Assembly (NCBI RefSeq): GCF_002754375.1
Contig: NZ_PEFF01000001.1
Coordinates: 2,996,501 to 3,060,500 of the forward strand
Direction: 5' to 3'
Source of the DNA: Variovorax sp. 54
GTDB taxonomy: Bacteria; Pseudomonadota; Gammaproteobacteria; Burkholderiales; Burkholderiaceae_C
DNA: 64,000 bases
Below the pieces are notes generated by a model. The model did no database searches, was not told where the DNA came from, and saw nothing but the letters and a program-made list of their open reading frames with translations. Position 1 is the first letter of the stretch. Each line of letters begins with the position of its first letter. Below are positions 44,886 through 53,398 of the stretch, piece after piece. Made by a program: the position numbers and the translations under genes.

Positions 44886-47477
44886 ATGCGCATGAAGCAA
44901 GGCCCCCGGTTTTCCCGTTCTTCCCGCCTCCCCTGGCTCGTGACCGCTCTCGCAGGGCTCGCGGGCGGCGCCGCGCACGCGGCCTGCGGTCCCACCGCCA
45001 CGCCGGGCACCGGCGACACGGTGGTCTGCGACGGCGCCACGACCGGCTCACCCAGCGTGATCGCCACGCCGGGCAGCACCGGCGTCACCCTCACCGTGAA
45101 CAGCGGCGCCACGCTGACCACCAACGCCACGCAGGTGCTGCTGGTGCGCGATGCCAGCACCATCACCAACAACGGCACGATCACCGTCTCGGGCGGTTCG
45201 GGCTCGGCGCGCGCCGCGATGGTCGCCACGGGCAACGACAACACGCTGACCAACAACGGCACCCTGCGCACCACAAGCAGCGGCACCTCGGGCATCCTCG
45301 TCACGTCGAACAGCAGCACGCGCACGCTCATCACCAACAACGGCAGCATCGGCACCACGGGCGGCAGCTCGCACGGCATCTCCTCGCTGGGCCCGGGCAA
45401 CACGGTGATCAACAACGGCAGCATCTCGGCCAGCGGCACCTCGGCCAAGGGCGTGTACCTGCAGGGCGGCAACCTCGTGGCGAACCTGCTGGTCAACACC
45501 GGCAGCATCGCCACCACCGGCGCCAACTCGCCGTCGGGCGGCGCCGACGCAGTGCATGCGAACACGCTCGGCAGCACCTTCTTCTCGCGCGTGGAAAACC
45601 GCGCCGGCGCCTCGTTCTCGAGCGCCAACGGCTACGGCTACCGCGGCCAGAACGGCAACGACACACTGGTCAACGCCGGCACCATCGAAGGCCATGGCGG
45701 CGCCGCCAACACCGACGCGATCTACATGGGCGCACTCGGCAACGGCATGCTGATCCTGCAGACCGGCTCGGTCATCAAGGGCGGCGCCGACGGCGGCGTC
45801 GGCAAGACGGCCAGCACTTTTCTCGAAGGCAACGGCACGGTCGACAACGCCTTCCGCAACTTCCAGAACCTCACGATGCGCGGCACCGCGTGGTCGTGGC
45901 AGACGGACGCGAGCTTCTCGGAGTCGATCCGCGTCGAGTCCGGCCGCTTCACCTTGCCCGCCACGCTGACCAGCCCGGTCATCACGGTGCTGCCCGGCAC
46001 CACCGTGGCCGGTACCGGCACCTTCGCGGGCAACGTCACCAACCAGGGCACGCTGCTGCCCGGTCCGAACGACGGCGTCGGCTTCGGCGCCTTCACGGTG
46101 CGCGGCAACTACTTCGGCGGCAGCGGCGCGCTGGTGCAGGTCAACACGGTGCTGGCGGGCGACAACGCGCCGTCGGACAAGCTGGTGATCGACGGCGGCG
46201 CCGCCACGGGTTCCACCGGCCTGCGCGTGGTCAACCGCGGCGGCCTGGGCGCGCCCACGCTGGCCGACGGCATTTTGGTGGTGCAGGCGGTGAACGGCGG
46301 CACCACGGCCGACAAGGCGTTCTCGCTGACCCAGGCGGTGGAGGCCGGCGCCTACAACTACCGGCTGTTCCGCGGCGGCGCGACGGGCGGCAACCCCGAC
46401 AACTGGTACCTGCGCAACAACGGCTACCTGGTCGGCGGCACCGTGGTCGGCTCGCTGGAGGAAGCCGCCGAGGTGATCGCCGGGTCGGGCGGCCCGGCGA
46501 CGGTGGAACAGGTCAAGCTCTACCGGCCCGAGGTGCCGCTGTACAGCGCCCTGCCGATCGCCGTGCGCCGCCTCGGGCTGGCGCAACTGGGCACCTTCCA
46601 CGACCGGCAGGGCGATCAGCAACTGCTCGCAGACGGTGAAGGCGGAGGCCGGCAGGCCTCGTGGGGCCGCGTGTTCGGCGAAAGCACGCGGCAGCGCCTG
46701 CGGGGCGATGCCAACCCGCAGTTCGACGGCAGCGTCAGCGGCCTGCAGCTGGGCCACGACTTCCTGGCGGCCACCGACAGCGCGGGCGGACGTCACCGCG
46801 TCGGCGTGCTGGGCGGCTACACGCGGGCCAGCGGCCGCGCGAGCGGCCTCGCCGGCGGCGCCACCAACGAGGCGGCCGGCCGGCTCACCGTCGAGGGCTA
46901 CAGCCTCGGCGCCTACTGGACCCGCGTCGCGAGCAGCGGCTGGTACAGCGACGCCGTGCTGCTGGCCACGCGCTACAAGGCCGATGCGCGCTCCACTTTG
47001 GGGCGCGGCGGCCGCCCGCACGGCACCCACGTGACCGCATCGCTCGAGGCCGGCTACCCGCTGGCGCTGAGCGACACCGTGACGCTGCAGCCGCAGGTGC
47101 AGCTGATCTGGCAGCGCAGCTCGCTCGACGACTTCGACGACGGCCTCTCGACCGTGCGCTTCCAGCGCGACAACGCCGTCACCGGCCGGCTGGGCGCGCG
47201 GCTCGAAGGCCGCTTCGACGCGGCCGGCGGCGTCTGGAAGCCCTACCTGAAGGTCAACCTGTGGCACACCTTCAGCGGCAGCAACGCCATCTACTTCGGG
47301 CCGACCGACCAGGTCGTCAACCGCCGCAACGCGAGCGCGCTCGAGGTCGGCGGCGGCATCGTCGGGCAGCTGAACCAGACGCTGTCGGTCTACGGCGGCC
47401 TGGCCTACACCAGCGCCATCGGCATCACCGAGCAGACCGGCGTGCAAGGGCAACTGGGGCTGCGCATGCGCTGGTGA
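44886..47477 (+). CDS. Autotransporter with NNG-repeat passenger and beta-barrel
   Basis: An 863-residue type V secreted protein. The signal peptide ends AHA at residue 32. The passenger (about 35-590) is Gly/Thr/Ser/Asn-rich with repeating strands such as TITNNGTI, TLTNNGTL, LITNNGSIG, TVINNGSI and TLVNAGTIEG (residues 93-270), predicting a right-handed beta-helix. The C-terminal ~265 residues, from WGRVFGE, form an autotransporter barrel ending in the expected aromatic Trp. No protease triad is evident, so it may be an adhesin displayed on the outer membrane. It stands alone. Confidence 0.9.
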   Translation: MRMKQGPRFSRSSRLPWLVTALAGLAGGAAHAACGPTATPGTGDTVVCDGATTGSPSVIATPGSTGVTLTVNSGATLTTNATQVLLVRDASTITNNGTITVSGGSGSARAAMVATGNDNTLTNNGTLRTTSSGTSGILVTSNSSTRTLITNNGSIGTTGGSSHGISSLGPGNTVINNGSISASGTSAKGVYLQGGNLVANLLVNTGSIATTGANSPSGGADAVHANTLGSTFFSRVENRAGASFSSANGYGYRGQNGNDTLVNAGTIEGHGGAANTDAIYMGALGNGMLILQTGSVIKGGADGGVGKTASTFLEGNGTVDNAFRNFQNLTMRGTAWSWQTDASFSESIRVESGRFTLPATLTSPVITVLPGTTVAGTGTFAGNVTNQGTLLPGPNDGVGFGAFTVRGNYFGGSGALVQVNTVLAGDNAPSDKLVIDGGAATGSTGLRVVNRGGLGAPTLADGILVVQAVNGGTTADKAFSLTQAVEAGAYNYRLFRGGATGGNPDNWYLRNNGYLVGGTVVGSLEEAAEVIAGSGGPATVEQVKLYRPEVPLYSALPIAVRRLGLAQLGTFHDRQGDQQLLADGEGGGRQASWGRVFGESTRQRLRGDANPQFDGSVSGLQLGHDFLAATDSAGGRHRVGVLGGYTRASGRASGLAGGATNEAAGRLTVEGYSLGAYWTRVASSGWYSDAVLLATRYKADARSTLGRGGRPHGTHVTASLEAGYPLALSDTVTLQPQVQLIWQRSSLDDFDDGLSTVRFQRDNAVTGRLGARLEGRFDAAGGVWKPYLKVNLWHTFSGSNAIYFGPTDQVVNRRNASALEVGGGIVGQLNQTLSVYGGLAYTSAIGITEQTGVQGQLGLRMRW

Positions 47478-47495
47478 ACCCCGGGGCGCCGGACA

Positions 47496-47523
47496 CCGGG
47501 CGGATCGACTTTTGACCGCCCGG
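47496..47523 (+). terminator. Hairpin after the autotransporter gene
   Basis: CCGGGCGG (47496-47503) and CCGCCCGG (47516-47523) form a perfect 8-bp stem with a 12-base loop, 18 bp past the stop and followed by GCAAATTT. The T-run is weak. Confidence 0.5.
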
Positions 47524-47548
47524 GCAAATTTGATGGCATGCGGCTTGC

Positions 47549-47562
47549 TTGATAAAGATCAA
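47549..47562. promoter_or_regulatory. FNR/Anr-type binding site
   Basis: TTGAT-AAAG-ATCAA matches the consensus TTGATnnnnATCAA exactly, on both strands. It lies 85 bp upstream of the creatininase gene that begins the ABC/oxidoreductase operon. Members of the FNR family sense oxygen or redox state. Motif is certain; use in vivo is inference. Confidence 0.6.
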
Positions 47563-47563
47563 C

Positions 47564-47581
47564 GGGTATCCACGGATAGCC
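47564..47581. promoter_or_regulatory. Near-palindrome next to the FNR box
   Basis: GGGTATCC-AC-GGATAGCC, an 18-bp inverted repeat with one mismatch, begins one base after the FNR-type box. It could be a repressor site, for example for the TetR-family regulator at the operon's end. Inference. Confidence 0.35.
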
Positions 47582-47647
47582 AGTCTTTTTTGACCGTATG
47601 GATAATTTAGCTCATCATCCTGTCCGCCCGCCCCGAGGAACACCCCG

Positions 47648-48469
47648 ATGAATCACCCCCCCTTGCGCAGCCGCTTCTGGTCCGACCTGACCAGTGAAGA
47701 GTTCTCCCGCCTCGACCGCGAACGGCTCATCGCCGTGCTGCCGGTGGGCGCGACCGAACAGCACGGCCCCCATCTGCCGATGTCGACCGACACCGCCACC
47801 ATCGACGGCATGGTGCAGGCCTGCCTGCCCTACCTGCCCGACGACCTGCCGGTGCTGTTCCTGCCCACCGTGCCCTACGGCAAGAGCAACGAGCACTCGC
47901 GCTACCCGGGCACGCTCACGGTGTCGGCGAACACGCTGATCTCGCTGTGGAAAGACGTCGGCGCCTGCGTCGCCAAGGCCGGCGTGCGCAAGCTGGTGCT
48001 CTACAACAGCCACGGCGGGCAGATGAGCGTCATGGACATCGTGGCGCGCGACCTGCGCGAAGAGCACGACATGATGGTCGTCGCCGCCAACTGGTACACG
48101 CTGGGCCTGCCCGAGGGCCTGTTCACCGCGCACGAAGGCAAGCACGGCATCCACGCGGGCGACCTCGAAAGCTCGGTGATGCTGCACCTCACGCCCGATT
48201 ACGTGCGCCGTGACCAATTCCAGAACTTCGGCTCCCTGACTGAGCAGATGGCGGCCGAAAACAAGTTCCTGTCGATCACGCCCAGCGGCAAACTCGGCTG
48301 GCAGATGCACGACATCAACCCGGCCGGCGCCGCCGGCGACGCCACGCGCGCCACGGCCGAGAAGGGCGCCGCGGTGCTCGACCACGTGGGCCAACGCTTC
48401 GTCGAGCTGCTGCACGAGATCGACCGCTTCCCGCTGGAGCGGCTGGCCAACGTTCCCGCCTGGCGCTGA
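47648..48469 (+). CDS. Creatininase-family amidohydrolase
   Basis: A 273-residue metal-dependent hydrolase of the creatininase fold. Metal ligands are in TEQHGPHLPMSTDT (residues 37-50: Glu, His, Asp), NSHGGQ near residue 120 and HAGDLESS near 174. Family members open cyclic or linear amides, such as creatinine, or cleave formamides in riboflavin and mycofactocin biosynthesis. It is first in the ABC/oxidoreductase operon, so it probably opens a ring or amide of the imported compound. It is not evidently creatininase itself; no creatinase or sarcosine enzymes are nearby. Confidence 0.88.
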   Translation: MNHPPLRSRFWSDLTSEEFSRLDRERLIAVLPVGATEQHGPHLPMSTDTATIDGMVQACLPYLPDDLPVLFLPTVPYGKSNEHSRYPGTLTVSANTLISLWKDVGACVAKAGVRKLVLYNSHGGQMSVMDIVARDLREEHDMMVVAANWYTLGLPEGLFTAHEGKHGIHAGDLESSVMLHLTPDYVRRDQFQNFGSLTEQMAAENKFLSITPSGKLGWQMHDINPAGAAGDATRATAEKGAAVLDHVGQRFVELLHEIDRFPLERLANVPAWR

Positions 48470-48492
48470 GCCCCGGCTGCACAAGGAGTCCC

Positions 48493-49302
48493 ATGGAAAG
48501 CACCACGCCATCCACGCCACCCCTGGTCCGACTGCGCAACGTCGGCAAGCGTTTTGCCAACGGCACGCTCGCCCTGCAGGGCATGACGCTCGACATCGGC
48601 GAGCACGACTTCGTCAGCTTCCTCGGCCCCTCGGGCTGCGGCAAGAGCACCGCGCTGCGGCTGATTGCCGGGCTCACCCGCATCAGCTCGGGCGACATGC
48701 AATGGTCGGGCGCCAACACGGGCGTGGCCAAGAACAGCAAGAGCGACCGCGACCTGGGCTTCGTGTTCCAGGAACCCACGCTCATGCCCTGGACCAAGGT
48801 GTTCGACAACGTCTGGCTGCCGCTCAAGCTGGCGGGCATGGGCCGCGACGAAGCCGCGCCGGTGGTGCAGCAGGTGCTGGAGCTGGTGGGCCTGTCGCGC
48901 TTTGCCGATGTGTACCCGCGCGAGCTCTCGGGCGGCATGAAGATGCGCGTGTCGATTGCGCGCGCGCTGGTCACGCACCCGCGCCTGCTGCTCATGGACG
49001 AGCCCTTTGCCGCGCTCGACGAAATGACGCGCATCAAGCTCAACAACGACCTGCTGGCCATCTGGCGCGAGCACCGCTTCTCGATCGTGTTCGTCACGCA
49101 CAGCGTGTACGAGTCGGTCTACCTGTCGAACCGCATCGTCGTGATGGCGGCGCGCCCGGGCCGCGTGATCGACGAGATCGCCATCGACGAGCCCTACCCG
49201 CGCGGCGAAGCCTTCCGCACCTCCAGCCGCTACAACGCGCACTGCACGGCTGTTTCGCAATCTCTGCACGGAGCACTCCATGGCCTCGACATCGACCATT
49301 GA
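48493..49302 (+). CDS. NitT/TauT-type ABC transporter ATPase
   Basis: A 269-residue ATP-binding subunit with Walker A GPSGCGKST (residues about 46-54), Q-loop VFQEPTLMPW, signature LSGGMKMR near residue 150 and Walker B LLMDEPFAALDE. This subfamily (SsuB/TauC type) imports sulfonates, nitrate, pyrimidine precursors or thiamine intermediates. It is preceded by the creatininase gene and overlaps the permease gene by 23 bases. Confidence 0.95.
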   Translation: MESTTPSTPPLVRLRNVGKRFANGTLALQGMTLDIGEHDFVSFLGPSGCGKSTALRLIAGLTRISSGDMQWSGANTGVAKNSKSDRDLGFVFQEPTLMPWTKVFDNVWLPLKLAGMGRDEAAPVVQQVLELVGLSRFADVYPRELSGGMKMRVSIARALVTHPRLLLMDEPFAALDEMTRIKLNNDLLAIWREHRFSIVFVTHSVYESVYLSNRIVVMAARPGRVIDEIAIDEPYPRGEAFRTSSRYNAHCTAVSQSLHGALHGLDIDH

Positions 49303-50176
49303 AACCGTGATGCCCCTCGACACCACCACCGCCACCCACGAAGCCACGCCGTCCGCCGAGACGCTGCGCGCGCACGAAGACAAGCTGCGCCGGCGCGAGT
49401 CGACGCTGCGCGTCGTCGTGCCGGTCGTCATCGTTGCGGCGCTGCTGCTGGTGTGGGAGTGGATGGTGCGTGCCAACGACATCCCGCACTACATCCTGCC
49501 CGCGCCCTCGCTCATCCTGCGCACGCTGTTCGACAACTGGGGTTCGCTCTCGGGCGCGCTGTGGTTCACGGTGAAGCTCACGCTGCTCGCGCTGGGCGCC
49601 GCCATCGTCGGCGGCGTGCTGCTGGCGATTGCGTTCGCGCTGTTCAAGTGGGTGGAAATCGGCCTGTTCCCGATCGCCGTGATCCTGCAGGTGACGCCGA
49701 TCATCGCGATCGCACCGCTGATCTTGATCTACGTGTCGAGCACCACCGCGGCGCTGTTGCTGTGCGCGTGGATCGTGGCCTTCTTTCCCATCCTGTCGAA
49801 CACCGTCATCGGCCTGAAGAGCGCCGACAGCAACCTGCGCGACCTGTTCCAGCTGTACAAGGCCTCGCCCTGGCAGACCTTCCGCTACCTGCTCGCACCC
49901 AGCGCGCTGCCGTACTTCATGGCGGGCCTGAAGATCGCAGGCGGCCTGAGCCTCATCGGCGCGGTGGTGGCCGAGTTCACGGCCGGCACGGCGGGCAAGG
50001 AAACGGGGCTGGCCTCGCGCATCCTCGAATCGAGCTTCCGCACCGAGATCCCGATGATGTTCGCGGCGCTGCTGCTGGTGTCCTTGCTGGGCATCGTGAT
50101 CTTCATCGTGTTCGCCGCCCTGTCGCGGCTGGTGCTCGGCCACTGGCACGAGAGCGAGATGCGCCGTGAACGCTAG
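49280..50176 (+). CDS. NitT/TauT-type ABC transporter permease
   Basis: A 298-residue permease of the SsuC/TauC family: a hydrophilic ~40-residue N-terminus, then six TM helices, and the ATPase-contact loop near residues 190-205 (LYKASPWQTFRYLLAPSALP). It forms the importer with the preceding ATPase and the binding protein encoded downstream. It overlaps both neighbours (23 bases with the ATPase, 11 with the oxidoreductase), marking a single transcript. Confidence 0.94.
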   Translation: MASTSTIETVMPLDTTTATHEATPSAETLRAHEDKLRRRESTLRVVVPVVIVAALLLVWEWMVRANDIPHYILPAPSLILRTLFDNWGSLSGALWFTVKLTLLALGAAIVGGVLLAIAFALFKWVEIGLFPIAVILQVTPIIAIAPLILIYVSSTTAALLLCAWIVAFFPILSNTVIGLKSADSNLRDLFQLYKASPWQTFRYLLAPSALPYFMAGLKIAGGLSLIGAVVAEFTAGTAGKETGLASRILESSFRTEIPMMFAALLLVSLLGIVIFIVFAALSRLVLGHWHESEMRRER

Positions 50177-51545
50177 AACCCCGCTGTCCACGGTCGACTG
50201 GGACGCCGTGCGCGAGGACCTGCGCGGCCTGAACGTGATCGCCACGCCCGCCCAGCGCAAGCAGCTGTCCAAAGACTTCTACTGGTACAGCCCGATCCTC
50301 ACGGCGCAACTTGCGGGCTGCGTGGCCGACCTCGTGGTCAAGGTCAGCACCGAAGACGACGTGCGCCAGGCCGCGGCCGTGGCCGCGAAGTGGAAGCTGC
50401 CGCTCACCGTGCGCGCGGGCGGCACCGGCAACTACGGCCAGTGCGTGCCGCTCGAAGGCGGGCTCGTGCTCGACGTGACGCAGATGTGCCGCGTGCTCGA
50501 CCTGGCCGACGGCCGCATCCGCGTCGAAGCGGGCGCGCGCATGCACGACATCGACCTGGCCGCGCGCGAAACCGGACAGGCGCTGCGCATGTGGCCCTCG
50601 ACCTGGCACGTGGCCAGCATCGGCGGCTTCATCGCGGGCGGCTTCGGCGGCATCGGCTCGTTCCGACACGGCATCCTGCGCGACCCCGGCAACCTGCTGC
50701 GCGCGCGCGTGATGACGGTGGAGCGCGAGCCGCGCGTCATCGAGCTGGTGGGCGACGAGATCCAGCAGGTGCACCATGCCTACGGCACCAACGGCGTGAT
50801 CCTCGACGTCGAAGTGGCGCTGAGCCCGGCGGTCGACTGGGTGCACTGCACGGCGCTGTTCGAGACCTACCGCGGCGCGCTCGACTTCGGCATTGCCGCG
50901 CAGGCGCCGTCGCTCGACATCTTCCTGCTCTCGACCGTGGAGGCGCGCTTCTCGCCCTACTACACGGCCATGGGCGAGCACTTTCCGCCCGACCGGCACG
51001 CGGTGTTCACCATGGTCTCGCCCGAATCGATGGCCGAGTTCCGCGCGCTGGCGGCGGCGCACGACGGCACCCTCTCGGTGGCCGGCACCGAAGACGAGCT
51101 GCTGGCCGCCGGCCTGCCGCCGGCCTACGAGTGCGCCTTCAACCACACGACGCTGCAGGCGCTGAAGGCCGACCGCAGCTGGACGTATCTGCAGGTGGCC
51201 TACGCCCAGCCCTTCGATCCGGCCGTGGTCGAGCGGCATCTGCAAATCTTCGGCGACGACGTGCTGCAGCACCAGGACTTCGCGCGCGCCAACGGCGAAT
51301 GCGGCACCTTCGGCATCCTGCTCGTGCGCTGGAAGGGCGAGGCCCACCAGTACGAGGTGATGCGCGAGATCGAGTCGCAGGGCGGCGCGCAGATCTTCAA
51401 CCCGCACGTCTTCACCATCGAGGACGGCGGCATGAAGACCATCGACACGCAGCAGATCGAGTTCAAGAAGCGCAGCGACCCGATGGGGCTGATGAACCCC
51501 GGAAAAACGCGCGGCTGGACGCCCGACATGGCCGTCGAGCGCTGA
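50166..51545 (+). CDS. FAD-binding oxidoreductase (FAD_binding_4 type)
   Basis: A 459-residue flavoenzyme of the PCMH/glycolate-oxidase type. The FAD-binding part is seen as PLTVRAGGTGNYGQCVPLEG near residue 80, then FGGIGSFRHG and YGTNGVILDVEV near residue 200; the C-terminal domain is diverged. Members oxidise alpha-hydroxy acids or similar CH-OH compounds. Start is GTG at 50166, inside the permease end. It is sited between permease and binding-protein genes, so it probably acts on the imported substrate after the creatininase-like step. Substrate unknown. Confidence 0.87.
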   Translation: MNARTPLSTVDWDAVREDLRGLNVIATPAQRKQLSKDFYWYSPILTAQLAGCVADLVVKVSTEDDVRQAAAVAAKWKLPLTVRAGGTGNYGQCVPLEGGLVLDVTQMCRVLDLADGRIRVEAGARMHDIDLAARETGQALRMWPSTWHVASIGGFIAGGFGGIGSFRHGILRDPGNLLRARVMTVEREPRVIELVGDEIQQVHHAYGTNGVILDVEVALSPAVDWVHCTALFETYRGALDFGIAAQAPSLDIFLLSTVEARFSPYYTAMGEHFPPDRHAVFTMVSPESMAEFRALAAAHDGTLSVAGTEDELLAAGLPPAYECAFNHTTLQALKADRSWTYLQVAYAQPFDPAVVERHLQIFGDDVLQHQDFARANGECGTFGILLVRWKGEAHQYEVMREIESQGGAQIFNPHVFTIEDGGMKTIDTQQIEFKKRSDPMGLMNPGKTRGWTPDMAVER

Positions 51546-51602
51546 AAAAACATTAGTCTTCGCATCCCGTCCCCACCCCAACCTCCACAGGAGTCCGTCC
51601 CC

Positions 51603-52631
51603 ATGCGCATCCCCGCTTTCTCTCTCCGGCCGCTGGCCTTCGGCCTGGCCCTCGCAGGTGCTGCCTTCGCCGCGCACGCCCAGGAAAAAGTGGTGTTCGC
51701 CACCAACTGGAAGGCGCAGGCCGGCCACGGCGGCTTCTACCAGGCGCTGGTGGACGGCACCTACAAGAAGTACGGCCTCGACGTGGAAATCATGCAGGGC
51801 GGCCCGATGGTCAACAACCGGCCCATGCTGCCGGCCGGCAAGGTCGACTTCCTCATGACCGGCAACCTGCTGCAGTCGTTCGACAACGTGAAGAACGGCG
51901 TGCCCACCGTGGTGGTCGCGGCCATCTTCCAGAAAGACCCGCAGGCCATGTTCGCCCACCCGGGCCAGGGCTACGACACCTTCAAGGACATGACCAAGGC
52001 GCCCGTGGCCTTCATCGGCAAGGACGGCCAGTTCAGCTTCTGGCAGTGGATGAAGTCGGAGCACGGCTTCAAGGATGCGCAGCTCAAGCCCTACACCTTC
52101 AACGTCGGCCCGTTCCTGGCCGACAAGAAGTCCATTCAACAGGGCTACGCCATCTCGGAGCCGCTGTCGATCAAGGCGCAGGCCGGCTTCGACCCCGTGG
52201 TGCACCTGCTGGCCGACCACGGCTTCTCGACCTACGCCACCACCATCGAGACCCGCGCCGACCTCATCAAGACCAAGCCCGAGACGGTGCGCAAGTTCAT
52301 CGAGGCTTCGATCGTCGGCTGGAACAACTACCTCTACGGCGACAACAAGGCCGCCAACGAGCTCATGGCCAAGACCAACCCCGACGCCACGCCGGCCGCG
52401 CTGCAGGGCTCCATCGATCTCATCAAGAAGATGGGCATCGTGGACAGCGGCGACTCGCTCACCAAGGGCATCGGCGCGATGGACGAAGCGCGCGTGAAGG
52501 ACTTCTACGACAAGATGGTCAAGGCCGGCCTGTACAAGCCCGGCGAGATCGACCTGTCGAAGGTTGTGAACACGCAGTTCGTCAACAAGGGCGTCGGTGT
52601 CGACGTTCGCAAGAAGCTCACCGGCAAGTAA
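51603..52631 (+). CDS. NMT1/THI5-like ABC substrate-binding protein
   Basis: A 342-residue periplasmic binding protein. Signal peptide cleavage is near AHAQ (residue 26), then VVFATNWKAQAGHGGFYQAL and VDFLMTGN, the pattern of NMT1-type proteins that bind pyrimidine-like or sulfonate ligands. ACAGGAG precedes the start. It completes the NitT/TauT importer with the ATPase and permease upstream. The pyrimidine-like family preference fits a heterocyclic substrate, though it does not define it. Confidence 0.93.
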   Translation: MRIPAFSLRPLAFGLALAGAAFAAHAQEKVVFATNWKAQAGHGGFYQALVDGTYKKYGLDVEIMQGGPMVNNRPMLPAGKVDFLMTGNLLQSFDNVKNGVPTVVVAAIFQKDPQAMFAHPGQGYDTFKDMTKAPVAFIGKDGQFSFWQWMKSEHGFKDAQLKPYTFNVGPFLADKKSIQQGYAISEPLSIKAQAGFDPVVHLLADHGFSTYATTIETRADLIKTKPETVRKFIEASIVGWNNYLYGDNKAANELMAKTNPDATPAALQGSIDLIKKMGIVDSGDSLTKGIGAMDEARVKDFYDKMVKAGLYKPGEIDLSKVVNTQFVNKGVGVDVRKKLTGK

Positions 52632-52672
52632 TTCGCTTCGTTTTTTCCCGTGGGTCGCGCGGGGCTTGCGCC

Positions 52673-52740
52673 GGGGTCAGATGCCGGCGCCTGGGTTGCC
52701 ATAAGGCACGCGCGGCCTTTTATCTCTGGGCTCTGACCCC
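52673..52740. repeat. REP-like inverted repeat (GGGGTCAGA / TCTGACCCC)
   Basis: A perfect 9-bp inverted repeat spaced by 50 bp, with an internal TGCCGGCGCC/GGCACG partial stem, in the 140-bp gap before the quinone-reductase-like gene. GGGGTCAGA termini occur on REP elements tied to RAYT (Y1-type) transposases; no transposase gene is present. Confidence 0.55.
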
Positions 52741-52771
52741 GTCTCGCCGAACAGGCGAACCGGCCCGAACC

Positions 52772-53362
52772 ATGAAAACGCTCGTCGTCCATTGCCATCC
52801 GAATCCTGACAGCTTCAACCACGCGCTCTACCGCACCGCCCTCGAAGCGCTGCAGCCTCGCCATCCCGTGCGGGCCATCGACCTGTACGCCGAGGGCTTC
52901 GACCCGACGCTGACACGCGAAGAGCGCATCGCCTATCTCGACAACCCCGAACTGATCCGCGAACGCGTGAAACCCCACGTCGAAGCGCTGCTGTGGGCCG
53001 AGCACCTGGTGTTCGTCTACCCCACCTGGTTCCATGGACCGCCGTCCATGCTCAAGGGCTGGCTCGAACGCGTGTGGCTGCCGGGCGTGGCCTTCCTGCC
53101 CGCGGAGCGCAAGGGGCAGCTGGCGAAGTCGGGCATGCGGCACATCCGCAGGCTGACGGTGGTGACCACGGGCGGCTCGCCGCGCTGGTTCGTGATGGCC
53201 ATCGGCGACCCGGGGCGGCGGCTGTTCACGCGCGCGCTGCGGGCGCTGTTCGCGTGGCGCTGCAAGGTCACGTGGCTGCAGCTGCACGACATGAACGCCG
53301 TCACCGACCGCGACCGCAGCCATTTCATCGCGCGCGTGGCGCGCACGCTGCACAACATCTAG
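52772..53362 (+). CDS. NAD(P)H:quinone oxidoreductase-like flavodoxin-fold protein
   Basis: A 196-residue flavodoxin_2-type protein. The FMN phosphate loop is HCHPNPDSFNHAL (residues 6-18), then FVYPTWFHGPPSMLKGWLERV near 85, as in NQO1/MdaB and KefF-type proteins. It likely reduces quinones or nitro/azo compounds with NAD(P)H. It follows a REP-like repeat and lies 36 bp before the VanB-type reductase gene. It may belong to the same regulon; its role there is unclear. Confidence 0.88.
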   Translation: MKTLVVHCHPNPDSFNHALYRTALEALQPRHPVRAIDLYAEGFDPTLTREERIAYLDNPELIRERVKPHVEALLWAEHLVFVYPTWFHGPPSMLKGWLERVWLPGVAFLPAERKGQLAKSGMRHIRRLTVVTTGGSPRWFVMAIGDPGRRLFTRALRALFAWRCKVTWLQLHDMNAVTDRDRSHFIARVARTLHNI

Positions 53363-53398
53363 CCCACAAACAAGCAAGCAAGCAGGGAGACAGACACC

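Noticed and set aside
45120..45720. Regularly spaced short repeats that could suggest a CRISPR array
   Set aside because: They are coding repeats (TxNNGTI) in the autotransporter passenger, degenerate at DNA level and in frame.
47648..48469. Naming the hydrolase creatininase proper
   Set aside because: No creatinase, sarcosine oxidase or related genes are near and the family has many other activities.
52632..52771. Insertion-sequence remnant
   Set aside because: Inverted ends are present but there is no transposase fragment or target duplication; kept only as a REP-like repeat.
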